Below are positions 35,117 through 43,699 of a stretch of 64,000 bases of DNA, piece by piece. Position 1 is the first letter of the stretch, and the number at the start of each line of letters is the position of its first letter. Where the stretch lies: NCBI GenBank assembly GCA_036499825.1, contig DASYCZ010000026.1:372001-436000 (forward strand), read 5' to 3'. The translations under genes and the position numbers were made by a program. Origin of the DNA: Paradevosia sp036499825 (GTDB taxonomy: Bacteria > Pseudomonadota > Alphaproteobacteria > Rhizobiales > Devosiaceae). The notes under the pieces are model-generated. The model was not told the origin of the DNA. It saw nothing but the letters and a program-made list of their open reading frames with translations, and made no database searches.

Positions 35117-35401
35117 TGGGATGGTGAAAGGGCGATCTGGCTAAGAAGGCTAAATAAAATAGTCAAATCCTTTGAATGTATTTCGTATAAAGCGAAATGC
35201 ATCCGCATTTATTTGTGCATGTTGTTTTTGTATTCATGCGAATAATATCCACTGCTCCATAATCAATTTCCTAAATCTTGTTCCTGTTGGCAGAGTTCTT
35301 GAGTTGTCCTTGTGCATTGCGAGGGTAGCCAAACACTGCTGCCGCGCTCTTCGAAACGAAGGCCGGTTCCGTCCAGCCAAAGGCGGACGAGGGAGGAAGT
35401 C
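35117..35401. other. AT-rich intergenic region with dyad
   Basis: 285 nt between the MBL gene and binding-protein gene 2. The first 150 nt are unusually AT-rich for this genome, which points to a promoter zone splitting the cluster into two transcription units. It contains a near-perfect dyad at 35178-35201. Confidence 0.55.
35178..35201. promoter_or_regulatory. Operator-like dyad upstream of binding-protein gene 2
   Basis: TGTATTTCG (35178-35186 region) pairs with CGAAATGCA across a 6-7 nt spacer; eight of nine arm positions match. It lies in the AT-rich part of the intergenic region about 200 nt before the start codon, consistent with a regulator binding site. The regulator is unknown. Confidence 0.4.
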
Positions 35402-36448
35402 ATGAAGAGAATATTCGAGGTCGCGCGCGGCGCGATCCGCGTGCTGCCGTTTGCCGCCGCGAGCCTGATGGCGCTGAGCCTTGGTGCGGGAACCGCGTTG
35501 GCCCAGGCGGATACCACCGCCCTCGAGGCCGCCGCCAAGGCCGAGGGCAAGGTGGTCGTCTACCACAGCAATCCTAGCGAGAACATGCAGCCGCTCGCCG
35601 ATGCCTTCACGGCGAAATACGGCATTCCGGTCGAGCTGTTCCACGTCATCAGCGGGCCGCTATCGGTGCGGTTCTCCAATGAGGCCGGTTCGGGCAATGT
35701 CGTCAACGATATCCTTTACACCACGGATGCCTCACTGCCGGTGACGCATCCGGAATGGTTCACCAAGCTCACACCGGCCCTGGTGCCCAATATCGCTCGC
35801 CTCAAGGCGCCCAACAACCTGACCGATTACGCCACGGGCGCACTGCAGGGCTCGTTTATCCTGATCTACAATACTGACAAGGTGAAACCCGAGGATGCGC
35901 CCAAGACCTGGCAAGACCTCGGCGATCCGAAGTGGAAAGACCAGATCATACTCGCCGATCCGCGCGGTTCCGCCTCCTACATAAAGATCATGGCGCTGCT
36001 GAAGGACCGCTATCCAGGGCTCCTGGAAAAGATCGCGGCGAATAACCCGCATGTGGTGGAATCGGCGGGGCCGGGCGCCCAGCAACTGGCCGCCGGTACC
36101 GGTGAGATAGAGTTCCCCGCGCTTGCCAGCCACGCCCTGACGTTGATGAGCAAGGGGGCGCCGCTGAACTATGTGGTGCTGCAGGGGCCGGAGTTGACCC
36201 GCAACACCTGGGGTTCGATACCCGCCAAGGCGCCCCATCCCAATGCGGGCCAGCTCTTCCTGAACTTCTGGCTCAGCGATGAGGGCACCGACGCCTATTG
36301 CAGCTCGACTGCCGGAAACAGGTCGGTGCTCGACAAGGATGGCAAGCTCGGCTGCGAGAAAATGGCCGGCGATCCCGAGTATCTCGACGACACTCCGCCG
36401 CCCGATGACGTCAAGACCGAAGTCGCCAAGGAACTCGGCCTGCTCTGA
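35402..36448 (+). CDS. ABC transporter substrate-binding protein, Fe3+-type family (copy 2)
   Basis: A 348-aa periplasmic binding protein with a signal peptide ending at ALAQA (about residue 35). It has the same layout as copy 1 (AAKAEGKVVVYHSN; HPNAGQLFLNFWLSDEG), and it too lacks any Tyr-Tyr pair. C-terminal cysteines (YCSS and LGCEK) may form a disulfide; copy 1 has similarly placed ones (IACH and HGCEA). The ATG at 35402 follows GAGGGAGGAAG. It heads the second module of the locus. Confidence 0.9.
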   Translation: MKRIFEVARGAIRVLPFAAASLMALSLGAGTALAQADTTALEAAAKAEGKVVVYHSNPSENMQPLADAFTAKYGIPVELFHVISGPLSVRFSNEAGSGNVVNDILYTTDASLPVTHPEWFTKLTPALVPNIARLKAPNNLTDYATGALQGSFILIYNTDKVKPEDAPKTWQDLGDPKWKDQIILADPRGSASYIKIMALLKDRYPGLLEKIAANNPHVVESAGPGAQQLAAGTGEIEFPALASHALTLMSKGAPLNYVVLQGPELTRNTWGSIPAKAPHPNAGQLFLNFWLSDEGTDAYCSSTAGNRSVLDKDGKLGCEKMAGDPEYLDDTPPPDDVKTEVAKELGLL

Positions 36449-36458
36449 CCGAGCAATT

Positions 36459-36482
36459 GCGGGCGTGCTTCGCACGCTCCGC
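36459..36482 (+). other. Intercistronic stem-loop after binding-protein gene 2
   Basis: GCGG and GCGTGC pair with GCACGC and CCGC around a TTC loop, with one bulged T. It begins 11 nt after the stop codon and has no T-tract. It matches the position of the hairpin after binding-protein gene 1. Confidence 0.5.
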
Positions 36483-36510
36483 ACCCAGTCGATCGTTGGG
36501 GAGACAGGCA

Positions 36511-37305
36511 TTGACGACAAGCGACACACTGGCGCTGGACGGGACAGTATCCTATGCGGCCGATAGCGGTGGCATCGCGGAAATCGTGCTGCGCCGGCCC
36601 GCCAAGCTCAACGCCATTGGCGATGTCATGGCGGCAGAGCTGCGCGAACGGCTCCAGCAGTTCGACCTCGATGACGCGGCCGGGGTGGCCATTCTGAGCG
36701 GCGAAGGTCGGGCCTTCTGTGCGGGCGCCGACGTCAAGCGACATGAACGCTCGACCGAGGACCGCCTCAAGGCCAAGGTCAACGACCAGCGCCGCGATCT
36801 CATGAACAGCGCGCTCAACTGGAAGCCCGTGATCGCCGCAGTACACGGCTATGTCTATGGCTTCGGCCTGTCGCTGGCATTGCGGGCGGACATCATCGTC
36901 GCCGGGCGCGATGCCAGGTTCCAGGTCGCGGAAATTCCCCGCGGCCTGTCGGGCAGTACGCTCTGGGCGGCCCTCAAGTTCCGCGGGCTCGGCTCGTTCG
37001 CGGATGACGTGGTGCTCACCGGGCGCGGTTTTTCCGCCGAAGAAGCGCTGGCCGGCGGCGTCATCAACGCCGTGGTCGACGAGGGACAGCATGTCGAGGA
37101 GGGCCGCCGCTGGGCGCAGCGCATTCTCGCCAATCCGCAGGGTGCCGTCCGCGACAGCGTCCGCACCCGCCGCTGGTACGCGCAGTCGTTTCTGCGCGAG
37201 GCGCAGATCCTCAGCCAGCCGCACCCCGATCTGCACGAATCCCAGGATTTCAAAAGCCGGGTCAAGGATTTCTCGACCCGCAAGGATAAAGGCCAAGACC
37301 AGTGA
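36511..37305 (+). CDS. Enoyl-CoA hydratase/isomerase family protein 2
   Basis: A 264-aa crotonase-fold enzyme (GRAFCAGADV; GYVYGFGLSLALRAD). The first catalytic Glu position is Ser121, while the second is kept as Glu141 (FQVAEIPRG). One-glutamate members are often isomerases or hydrolases. The TTG at 36511 is chosen because GGGGAGA lies 7 nt upstream and the family region starts soon after. It overlaps CoA-transferase 2 by 4 nt (GTGA). Confidence 0.88.
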   Translation: MTTSDTLALDGTVSYAADSGGIAEIVLRRPAKLNAIGDVMAAELRERLQQFDLDDAAGVAILSGEGRAFCAGADVKRHERSTEDRLKAKVNDQRRDLMNSALNWKPVIAAVHGYVYGFGLSLALRADIIVAGRDARFQVAEIPRGLSGSTLWAALKFRGLGSFADDVVLTGRGFSAEEALAGGVINAVVDEGQHVEEGRRWAQRILANPQGAVRDSVRTRRWYAQSFLREAQILSQPHPDLHESQDFKSRVKDFSTRKDKGQDQ

Positions 37306-38498
37306 ACAAGACCAATACCGCCAAAGGGCCGCTCTCGGATATCGTCGTGCTCGATGCCGCCACGGTGATTGCCGCCCCGCTCGCCGCCTGTCTGCTCGGC
37401 GATGCCGGCGCCCGCGTCATCAAGATCGAGCATCCCACCACGGGCGATACGGGGCGTCGGCTCAGCGAGGGGCGGGGGCTCTACTGGAAGTTCATTGCGC
37501 GTAACAAGGAGTCGGTGACGTGTAACCTGTCCTCGCCCGAAGGTGCCGAACTCTTCCGGCAACTGGCGAAGAAGGCCGACGTCGTCATCGAGAATTTCCG
37601 GCCTGGCACCATGGCGAAATGGGGGCTCTCCTACGAGGAACTGTCCCGCGACAATCCGCGTCTGATCATGGCCCACATTTCCGGCTTCGGGCAGGACGGG
37701 CCGTTCGTGAAGCGGCCTGGCTATGGTTCGCTGGCCGAAGCGCGGGGCGGTATCGCCTTCGTGACAGGCGAGGAGGATGGACCGCCGCTGCTTCCCGGCG
37801 CGCCGGTCGCCGATCCGCTGGCGGGGCTTACAGCGGTGTCGGCCATCACCATGGCCCTGTGGGCTCGCGATGCTGGCGGCCGCAACGGCCGTGGCGAGGA
37901 GATCGACATCAGCCTCTACGGGCCGATGCTGTATCTGATGGGCGGCGCCATCACTGACTATAGCGGTTCCGGGCACTTCCCGACCCGTGGCAGCCATCTC
38001 GGTCGCCGCGTTATCCGCTACGCCGGCCAATGCCGCGACGAGTCCTGGGTCGCGGTGGCCGCCATCGGCGTGAAGCTGTTGCAAAAGACGATGGATTTCG
38101 CTCGATCCACCGGTCACCTCAATCTCGCGGAAACCGATGTCGAGAAGATCGACCTGGTTCATGTCGATGCGGCGCTGCGCGCCTGGATGAGCGAGCGCGA
38201 CCGGCCGGAGGTGCTCGCCGCCCTGACGCAAGCCGATATTCCGAACGGGCCCATCAACAGCGTGCCCGAAATACTCGAGGATGAACTCTATCGCGCGCGT
38301 GGCGATTTCATCACCTTCGATGACCCGCAGTTCGGCCCGTTGGAAATGCCGCGCGCACCGTTCCGCTTCAGGGAAATGGGCTACCGCGCCGACTTCGCAG
38401 GGCATGACCTCGGTGCCGACAACGCCCGTGTCTATAGCGAGATGCTGGGTCTGGACGAGGCGGCGCTGGCGGCGCTCCGCGCCCAGGGCACCATCTGA
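37302..38498 (+). CDS. Family III CoA-transferase (CaiB/BaiF), copy 2
   Basis: A 398-aa paralogue of the enzyme at 31067. The expected catalytic aspartate is Asp171 in APVADPLAG; VIKIEHPTTGD, NKESVTCN, ENFRPG and ISGFGQDGP are shared with copy 1. The GTG start overlaps the hydratase-fold gene as GTGA, so the two are translationally coupled. Donor and acceptor acids are unknown. Confidence 0.93.
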   Translation: MNKTNTAKGPLSDIVVLDAATVIAAPLAACLLGDAGARVIKIEHPTTGDTGRRLSEGRGLYWKFIARNKESVTCNLSSPEGAELFRQLAKKADVVIENFRPGTMAKWGLSYEELSRDNPRLIMAHISGFGQDGPFVKRPGYGSLAEARGGIAFVTGEEDGPPLLPGAPVADPLAGLTAVSAITMALWARDAGGRNGRGEEIDISLYGPMLYLMGGAITDYSGSGHFPTRGSHLGRRVIRYAGQCRDESWVAVAAIGVKLLQKTMDFARSTGHLNLAETDVEKIDLVHVDAALRAWMSERDRPEVLAALTQADIPNGPINSVPEILEDELYRARGDFITFDDPQFGPLEMPRAPFRFREMGYRADFAGHDLGADNARVYSEMLGLDEAALAALRAQGTI

Positions 38499-38514
38499 GC
38501 AAGGGCGGGTGAGC

Positions 38515-39651
38515 GTGCTCGACATTCCCCACACCCGGGTTGATGCCACAACCGGGATGGCCGGGGCGGCCATCTCGGTGCGCAATCTCGGCAAGGTGTT
38601 CAAGACCGGCAAGGGGCCGGTCACGGCGCTCGCCGGCGTCGATATCACCGTGCAGCCCGGACAAATGCTGGTTCTGCTGGGACCGAGCGGTTGCGGCAAG
38701 ACCACGCTGTTGCGCTGTATGGCGGGGCTGGAGACCCCGGACACCGGATCGGTCGAGATTGCGGGGATCACGGTCAGCGAGCCTGCGACAGGCACCGAGG
38801 TGCCGCCCGAACAGCGTAATCTTGGCATGATGTTCCAGTCCTACGCGTTGTGGCCGCATATGACGGTGTTCCGGAATATCGCCTATCCGTTGCGCAATCG
38901 CGAAAACCTCGATCGAGCGACGTTGCAGCAACGCGTGACCGATATCCTGAAGTCGGTCGGTTTAGCCGGGTTGGAAGAGCGTTACCCGAGCGAACTCAGC
39001 GGCGGTCAGCAACAGCGCGTGGCGCTGGCGCGGGCCCTCGTCGCCTCGCCAAGCGCGCTGCTGTTCGATGAGCCGCTGTCGAATGTCGACGCGCAGGTGC
39101 GCCGCCGGTTGCGCGCCCGCATCCGCGATATGAAGGAAGCGCGGGGGTTTGCGGGGGCCTATGTGACCCACGACCAGGAAGAGGCAATGGCGCTCGCCGA
39201 CATCCTGGCAGTGATGAAGGATGGCAGCATCGTGCAGATGGGACCGCCAGATGTCATCTACCGGCGGCCAGCTTCGCTCTATGTCGCCAACTTCGTGGGT
39301 GAGGCCAATGTTATCGAGGGTAGGGTGCTGGAGGCCGGGCCTGCCCTGTTGACCGAAACCGCTATCGGCCCGCTGCTGATTGAGGGGAGCGCGCCACAGG
39401 CCGTCGGCGACAAGGGGCATGTGGTGCTGCGGCCGGAGGTGTTGCGGGTCGCGGATGGACGCGGCGTCAACTGCATCACCGGCATAGTCCGGGAAATGAT
39501 GATGCTCGGGCCACATGTCGAGCTCTCGGTCGAGGTCGGCGGCACGCTGCTGCGCGCCTGGCAGAATTCTTTCGACCTGGGCGGGGTGCAAAAGGGGGGC
39601 TCGATCACGTTGACGTTCGCGCCCGCCAATGCGAGCTGGGTCACGCAATGA
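38515..39651 (+). CDS. ABC transporter ATP-binding protein (copy 2)
   Basis: A 378-aa ATPase with Walker A GPSGCGKTT, signature LSGGQQQRVALAR, Walker B LLFDEPLSNVD and a TOBE-like C-terminus. It is a paralogue of the copy at 28135. GTG codons at 38509 and 38515 are both possible; AAGGG at 38501 gives proper spacing to the second. It overlaps the fused permease gene by 4 nt (ATGA). Confidence 0.93.
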   Translation: MLDIPHTRVDATTGMAGAAISVRNLGKVFKTGKGPVTALAGVDITVQPGQMLVLLGPSGCGKTTLLRCMAGLETPDTGSVEIAGITVSEPATGTEVPPEQRNLGMMFQSYALWPHMTVFRNIAYPLRNRENLDRATLQQRVTDILKSVGLAGLEERYPSELSGGQQQRVALARALVASPSALLFDEPLSNVDAQVRRRLRARIRDMKEARGFAGAYVTHDQEEAMALADILAVMKDGSIVQMGPPDVIYRRPASLYVANFVGEANVIEGRVLEAGPALLTETAIGPLLIEGSAPQAVGDKGHVVLRPEVLRVADGRGVNCITGIVREMMMLGPHVELSVEVGGTLLRAWQNSFDLGGVQKGGSITLTFAPANASWVTQ

Positions 39652-41375
39652 CCGCGGTGCCGCTGAGCGCGAAGGGCAATCGCCACCGCCGGATGCCGAG
39701 TTTTTTTACCGTGGTGGCCGTGGGACTGTCGGCTGCGGTGGCCGCGCTGGTGCTTTTCCCGGTCGTCACCATGCTGGTGCGGACGTTGTTTGCCGGCGGC
39801 CACTTCCAGGCGGCCCTTTTCGTCGAGACGCTGGGCGCGGATGGCCTGTGGACGGCGATGCGCAACACCATCGTGGTGGCCGTCGTGGTCAATATCATCG
39901 CGGTGCCGATCGGCGCGATATTCGCCTGGTTCAGCTTCCGGACCGATGCGCGGATGGGGTTTCTGGCGACGCTGCTGCCGGTCATCCCGCTGCTCATTCC
40001 CAACGTCGCCATGACGATCGGATGGGTATTCCTCGCCTCGCCGGATGCGGGCTTTCTCACCGCCGTCATCCGCGCCGGCCTCGGTGTCTTCGGAATAGGC
40101 CTCGATCGCCTGCCGATCAGCATTTTCTCCTGGCCCGGACTGATCCTGCTCTATGTCCTCCACGTGGTTCCGGTCGTCTACGTCATTGCCGCTGCCGCCT
40201 ATCGCTCGGTCGATCCGCTGCTCGAGGAAGCCGCGCGTCTCAATGGCAGCGGTGTGTGGAAGACGTTCTGGACGGTGTCGTTGCCGGCGATCCGCCAGGC
40301 ATTGCTGCTGTCCGGGCTGCTGGTGACGGTTCTCTGCTTCGGCATCTACTCCGTGCCTGCCGTGATCGCCTCGCCAGCCCGCATCCCCATACTCTCCGTC
40401 TATGCGGTGCGCCTGATCAACGGACAGACACCACCAGCGATCGGCTCGGCGGTCGTTCTCAGCCTTTGCCTGATGGTCATTGTCGGCGCACTGTGGCTGC
40501 TGCAACAAAAGCTCAGTGTTCCCGGCCGCAATGCGCAGATCGGGGGCATGGGGGTGCGCCCGAACGTCGTGCGACTTGGGCCGATGAAGTGGGTGGCGCG
40601 CACCGCCATGCTGGCCTATGCCATCGCCACGTCGCTGTTGCCGATGATCGCCCTTTTCATCGTCTCGCTGCAGCCGTTCTGGACGCCCTCCGTCAATCCG
40701 GCCCGGCTCAATTTCAGCAATTTCGTTACGCTGTTCAGCACCGCCTATTCGCGCAATGCGGTGTTCAATTCGCTGTTGCTGGCTATCACCGGCTCCTTCA
40801 TTCTGCTGCTGACGATGGCGGTTCTCATGCTCTATGCGGACGCCGTAAAGGGGGGCTGGGCCAGGGCCATTGGCCTTATCACCAAGGCCCCCGCGGCTCT
40901 CTCGCATCTCGTCATCGCCATTGGCATGTATGCGACGTTCGCGGTGCCGCCACTAAACCTTGGCGGCACCGTGGTGATCCTGCTGCTGACCTACATGGTC
41001 CTCTACATGCCGCAGGCATCGATCGTCGCCGAAGCTTCGGCGCGGCAAATCGGCGGGCAACTGGCCGAAGCTTCGCGCATGTCGGGCGCCGGGGGCGGGC
41101 GGACCTTCTGGGAAATTTCGCTGCCGCTCATGATCCCCGGGCTTGCGGCCGGCTGGGCCCTGATCTTCACCGACATCATCGGCGAACTGACGGCTTCGGT
41201 GATCCTTGCCGGACCGCAGAATCCGGTCATCGGCTACGTGATCATGGATATTTATGACGCCGGCACCTACGCGCAGCTCGCCGCGCTGGCGGCCGTCATC
41301 ACAGTCCTCTCGACCATTACGGTGGCGATGGCGCTGTTCCTGTCACGACCGCGCTTCGGCGGTGCACGCAGCTAA
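39648..41375 (+). CDS. ABC transporter fused permease, two channel domains (copy 2)
   Basis: A 575-aa inner-membrane protein with two permease halves and two EAA loops (EEAARLNGSG in the first, AEASRMSGAG in the second). It shares architecture and many segments with the copy at 29280, for example IGGMGVR-N between the halves. Start ATG at 39648 overlaps the ATPase stop. Confidence 0.93.
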   Translation: MTAVPLSAKGNRHRRMPSFFTVVAVGLSAAVAALVLFPVVTMLVRTLFAGGHFQAALFVETLGADGLWTAMRNTIVVAVVVNIIAVPIGAIFAWFSFRTDARMGFLATLLPVIPLLIPNVAMTIGWVFLASPDAGFLTAVIRAGLGVFGIGLDRLPISIFSWPGLILLYVLHVVPVVYVIAAAAYRSVDPLLEEAARLNGSGVWKTFWTVSLPAIRQALLLSGLLVTVLCFGIYSVPAVIASPARIPILSVYAVRLINGQTPPAIGSAVVLSLCLMVIVGALWLLQQKLSVPGRNAQIGGMGVRPNVVRLGPMKWVARTAMLAYAIATSLLPMIALFIVSLQPFWTPSVNPARLNFSNFVTLFSTAYSRNAVFNSLLLAITGSFILLLTMAVLMLYADAVKGGWARAIGLITKAPAALSHLVIAIGMYATFAVPPLNLGGTVVILLLTYMVLYMPQASIVAEASARQIGGQLAEASRMSGAGGGRTFWEISLPLMIPGLAAGWALIFTDIIGELTASVILAGPQNPVIGYVIMDIYDAGTYAQLAALAAVITVLSTITVAMALFLSRPRFGGARS

Positions 41376-41397
41376 TCTCCCACGATTGGACCCATCG

Positions 41398-42177
41398 ATG
41401 AGCTACGAAAACATCATTTACGAGAAGCGTGACGGCGTCGGTATCGTCACACTCAACCGCCCGGAATATCTCAACGCCACGTCTCCCGGCATTCATGCCG
41501 ATCTGATTGACGTGTTCGAGCAGATGCTGCACGATTCCGAGGTGCGGGTGACCGTCCTCACCGGCAATGGACGGGCTTTCTGCGCCGGCGCCTATGTGAA
41601 GGACAAGAACAAGCACGTCGTCAACGGCCCCAGCCGGGTGATCACGCCGCGATCGTCTCCGCGGTTCCTGACCCGGCTTTGGCAATATCCAAAACCGCTG
41701 ATCTCCGCCGTCAACGGTCTCGCCTATGGCGAGGGGTTCAATATGGTGCTGTGCAGCGACCTGATCGTGGCGTCGGAGGAAGCGAAGTTCTGCTTTCCCA
41801 TGGCCAAACTCGGCATCATTCCCAATACGCCCGGTGTAGCCGGCCTGGCGCTTTACGTCGGCAAGGCCAGGGCCATGGAGATCGCCATGCTCGCCAAACC
41901 ACTGGAGGCGAAGGACGCCTTCAACGCCGGTCTGGTCAATCGCCTGGTGTCACATGAAAACCTCATGACGGAAGCTCTCTCGATAGCGGACGATCTGGCC
42001 GGTCTGGCGCCGATCTCGGTCTGGCTGATCAAGGATGATCTGCGGCACAGCCTCGAACATCACATCGATTTCGAGGGCACGCAGATGCGCGATATCCTGA
42101 CCATGATGTCGTCGGACCGCGAGGAGGGGCACAGGGCCTGGCGCGAGAAGCGCAAACCGGTGTTCCGCGGCGAATAA
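41398..42177 (+). CDS. Enoyl-CoA hydratase/isomerase family protein 3 (catalytic Glu pair absent)
   Basis: A 259-aa crotonase-fold enzyme (GRAFCAGAYV; NGLAYGEGFNMVLCSD). Both hydratase glutamates are replaced: Asn115 at the first position and Met135 at the second (FCFPMAKLG). Its reaction therefore cannot be assumed to be hydration. It follows the fused permease gene by 22 nt. The ATG at 41398 has a weak ribosome site. Confidence 0.88.
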   Translation: MSYENIIYEKRDGVGIVTLNRPEYLNATSPGIHADLIDVFEQMLHDSEVRVTVLTGNGRAFCAGAYVKDKNKHVVNGPSRVITPRSSPRFLTRLWQYPKPLISAVNGLAYGEGFNMVLCSDLIVASEEAKFCFPMAKLGIIPNTPGVAGLALYVGKARAMEIAMLAKPLEAKDAFNAGLVNRLVSHENLMTEALSIADDLAGLAPISVWLIKDDLRHSLEHHIDFEGTQMRDILTMMSSDREEGHRAWREKRKPVFRGE

Positions 42178-42243
42178 GTGAGGCTTGCGCGCGTGCCCGG
42201 TCAATGAAATGACGTGCATGGGTCACCTGGCGGAGAAGACTTC

Positions 42244-43689
42244 ATGGACATCGGATTGCTGATAGGCGGCATTGACCGGCCTGCCGGGAACGGCGCTGTT
42301 TTCGAGCGCAACGATCCTTTCACCGGCAGGCTTGCGACCCGTGCGCCTGCCGCCGGCGTCGAGGACGCCAGGGCTGCGGTGGAAGCGGCCTCGACAGCTT
42401 TCGCATCCTGGTCGAAGACCGGTCCCGGCGAGCGTCGTGCCTTGCTGCTGAAAGCCGCCGACGTGATGGCGGGCAAGGTTGAAGAGTTCACCCGGCTGAT
42501 GCTCGAGGAAACCGGCGCCACGGCGCCATGGGCCGGGTTCAACGTCATGCTCGCCGCCAACATGCTGCGCGAAGCTGGAGCGATGACCACCCAGATCACT
42601 GGCGAGATCATCCCGGCGGACAAGCCCAATACGCTGGCAATGGGCATCCGGCAGCCCGCCGGCGTGTGTCTGGGCATTGCACCCTGGAATGCGCCGGTCA
42701 TTCTGGGAACGCGCGCCATCGCCATGCCGATCGCCTGCGGCAATACGGTGGTGCTGAAGGCGTCGGAAAATTGTCCGGGCGTGCATCGGCTGATCGGTCA
42801 GTGCCTGCACGAGGCCGGCATTCCGGCGGGCGTCATAAATGTGCTGACCAATGCGCCGGCCGATGCCGCCGTGCTGGTCGAAGCACTGATCGCCCATCCC
42901 GAGGTGCGGCGGGTCAATTTCACCGGCTCCACAGCGGTCGGGCGACGGATCGCCGAGCTGGCGGCGCGAAACCTGAAGCCGGCCTTGCTCGAACTTGGCG
43001 GCAAGGCACCGTTCGTGGTCCTCGACGATGCCGACGTCGATGGCGCGGTGAATGCGGCCATCTTCGGTGCTTTCATGCATCAGGGCCAGATCTGCATGTC
43101 GACCGAACGCATCATCGTCGATCGCAAGGTGGCGGATGAGTTCGTGAGCAAACTCGCCATGCGCGCCAGTCAATTACCGGCTGGTGATCCCCGCGGACAC
43201 GTTGTCCTCGGCTCTCTCATCAGCCTGGAAGCGGCGGAACGGATGGAAGCTCTCGTCGCCGATGCCGTGAGCAAAGGCGCGGCGGTCAAGGCTGGCGGCA
43301 AACGGCATGGCACGGTTTTCGAGGCCACCGTCATCGATAATGTCTCTTCGCAGATGCGCGTCTATGCCGAGGAATCGTTCGGGCCGGTCAAGCCTATCAT
43401 CCGTGTCGACGGCGAGGCTGAAGCCATCAGGGTTGCCAATGACACCGACTATGGCTTGTCGTCCGCCGTGTTCAGCCGCGACGTACAGCGGGCACTTGCG
43501 GTTGCCGGCCAGCTCCAGACCGGTATCTGCCACATTAACGGCCCGACCGTGAACGACGAGGCGCAGATGCCGTTCGGCGGGGTCAAGGGCAGCGGCTATG
43601 GGCGGTTCGGTGGCCGGGCCGGCATCAACGAATTCACCGACTTGCGCTGGATCACGGTCGAAGACGCCGGCCAGCATTACCCATTCTAG
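42244..43689 (+). CDS. Aldehyde dehydrogenase, benzaldehyde/vanillin/salicylaldehyde type
   Basis: A 481-aa NAD(P)-dependent aldehyde dehydrogenase. Catalytic Cys284 is in HQGQICMSTERI, Glu250 in LLELGGKAPF and Asn149 in APWNAP. The QICMSTER context and the short N-terminus (FERNDPFTGRLATRA) are typical of aromatic aldehyde dehydrogenases. It is followed 10 nt later by the thiamine-diphosphate enzyme gene, so it probably oxidises the aldehyde that enzyme releases. The ATG at 42244 follows GGAGAAG. Confidence 0.9.
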   Translation: MDIGLLIGGIDRPAGNGAVFERNDPFTGRLATRAPAAGVEDARAAVEAASTAFASWSKTGPGERRALLLKAADVMAGKVEEFTRLMLEETGATAPWAGFNVMLAANMLREAGAMTTQITGEIIPADKPNTLAMGIRQPAGVCLGIAPWNAPVILGTRAIAMPIACGNTVVLKASENCPGVHRLIGQCLHEAGIPAGVINVLTNAPADAAVLVEALIAHPEVRRVNFTGSTAVGRRIAELAARNLKPALLELGGKAPFVVLDDADVDGAVNAAIFGAFMHQGQICMSTERIIVDRKVADEFVSKLAMRASQLPAGDPRGHVVLGSLISLEAAERMEALVADAVSKGAAVKAGGKRHGTVFEATVIDNVSSQMRVYAEESFGPVKPIIRVDGEAEAIRVANDTDYGLSSAVFSRDVQRALAVAGQLQTGICHINGPTVNDEAQMPFGGVKGSGYGRFGGRAGINEFTDLRWITVEDAGQHYPF

Positions 43690-43699
43690 GGATAGATCC

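Noticed and set aside
36855..38828. 657-codon open frame on the minus strand
   Set aside because: It lies antisense to the hydratase-fold, CoA-transferase and ATPase genes, all with clear family motifs. Long antisense frames are expected in GC-rich DNA.
39279..40907. 542-codon minus-strand open frame
   Set aside because: Antisense to the ATPase and fused permease genes; composition is Arg/His/Gln-rich with no fold.
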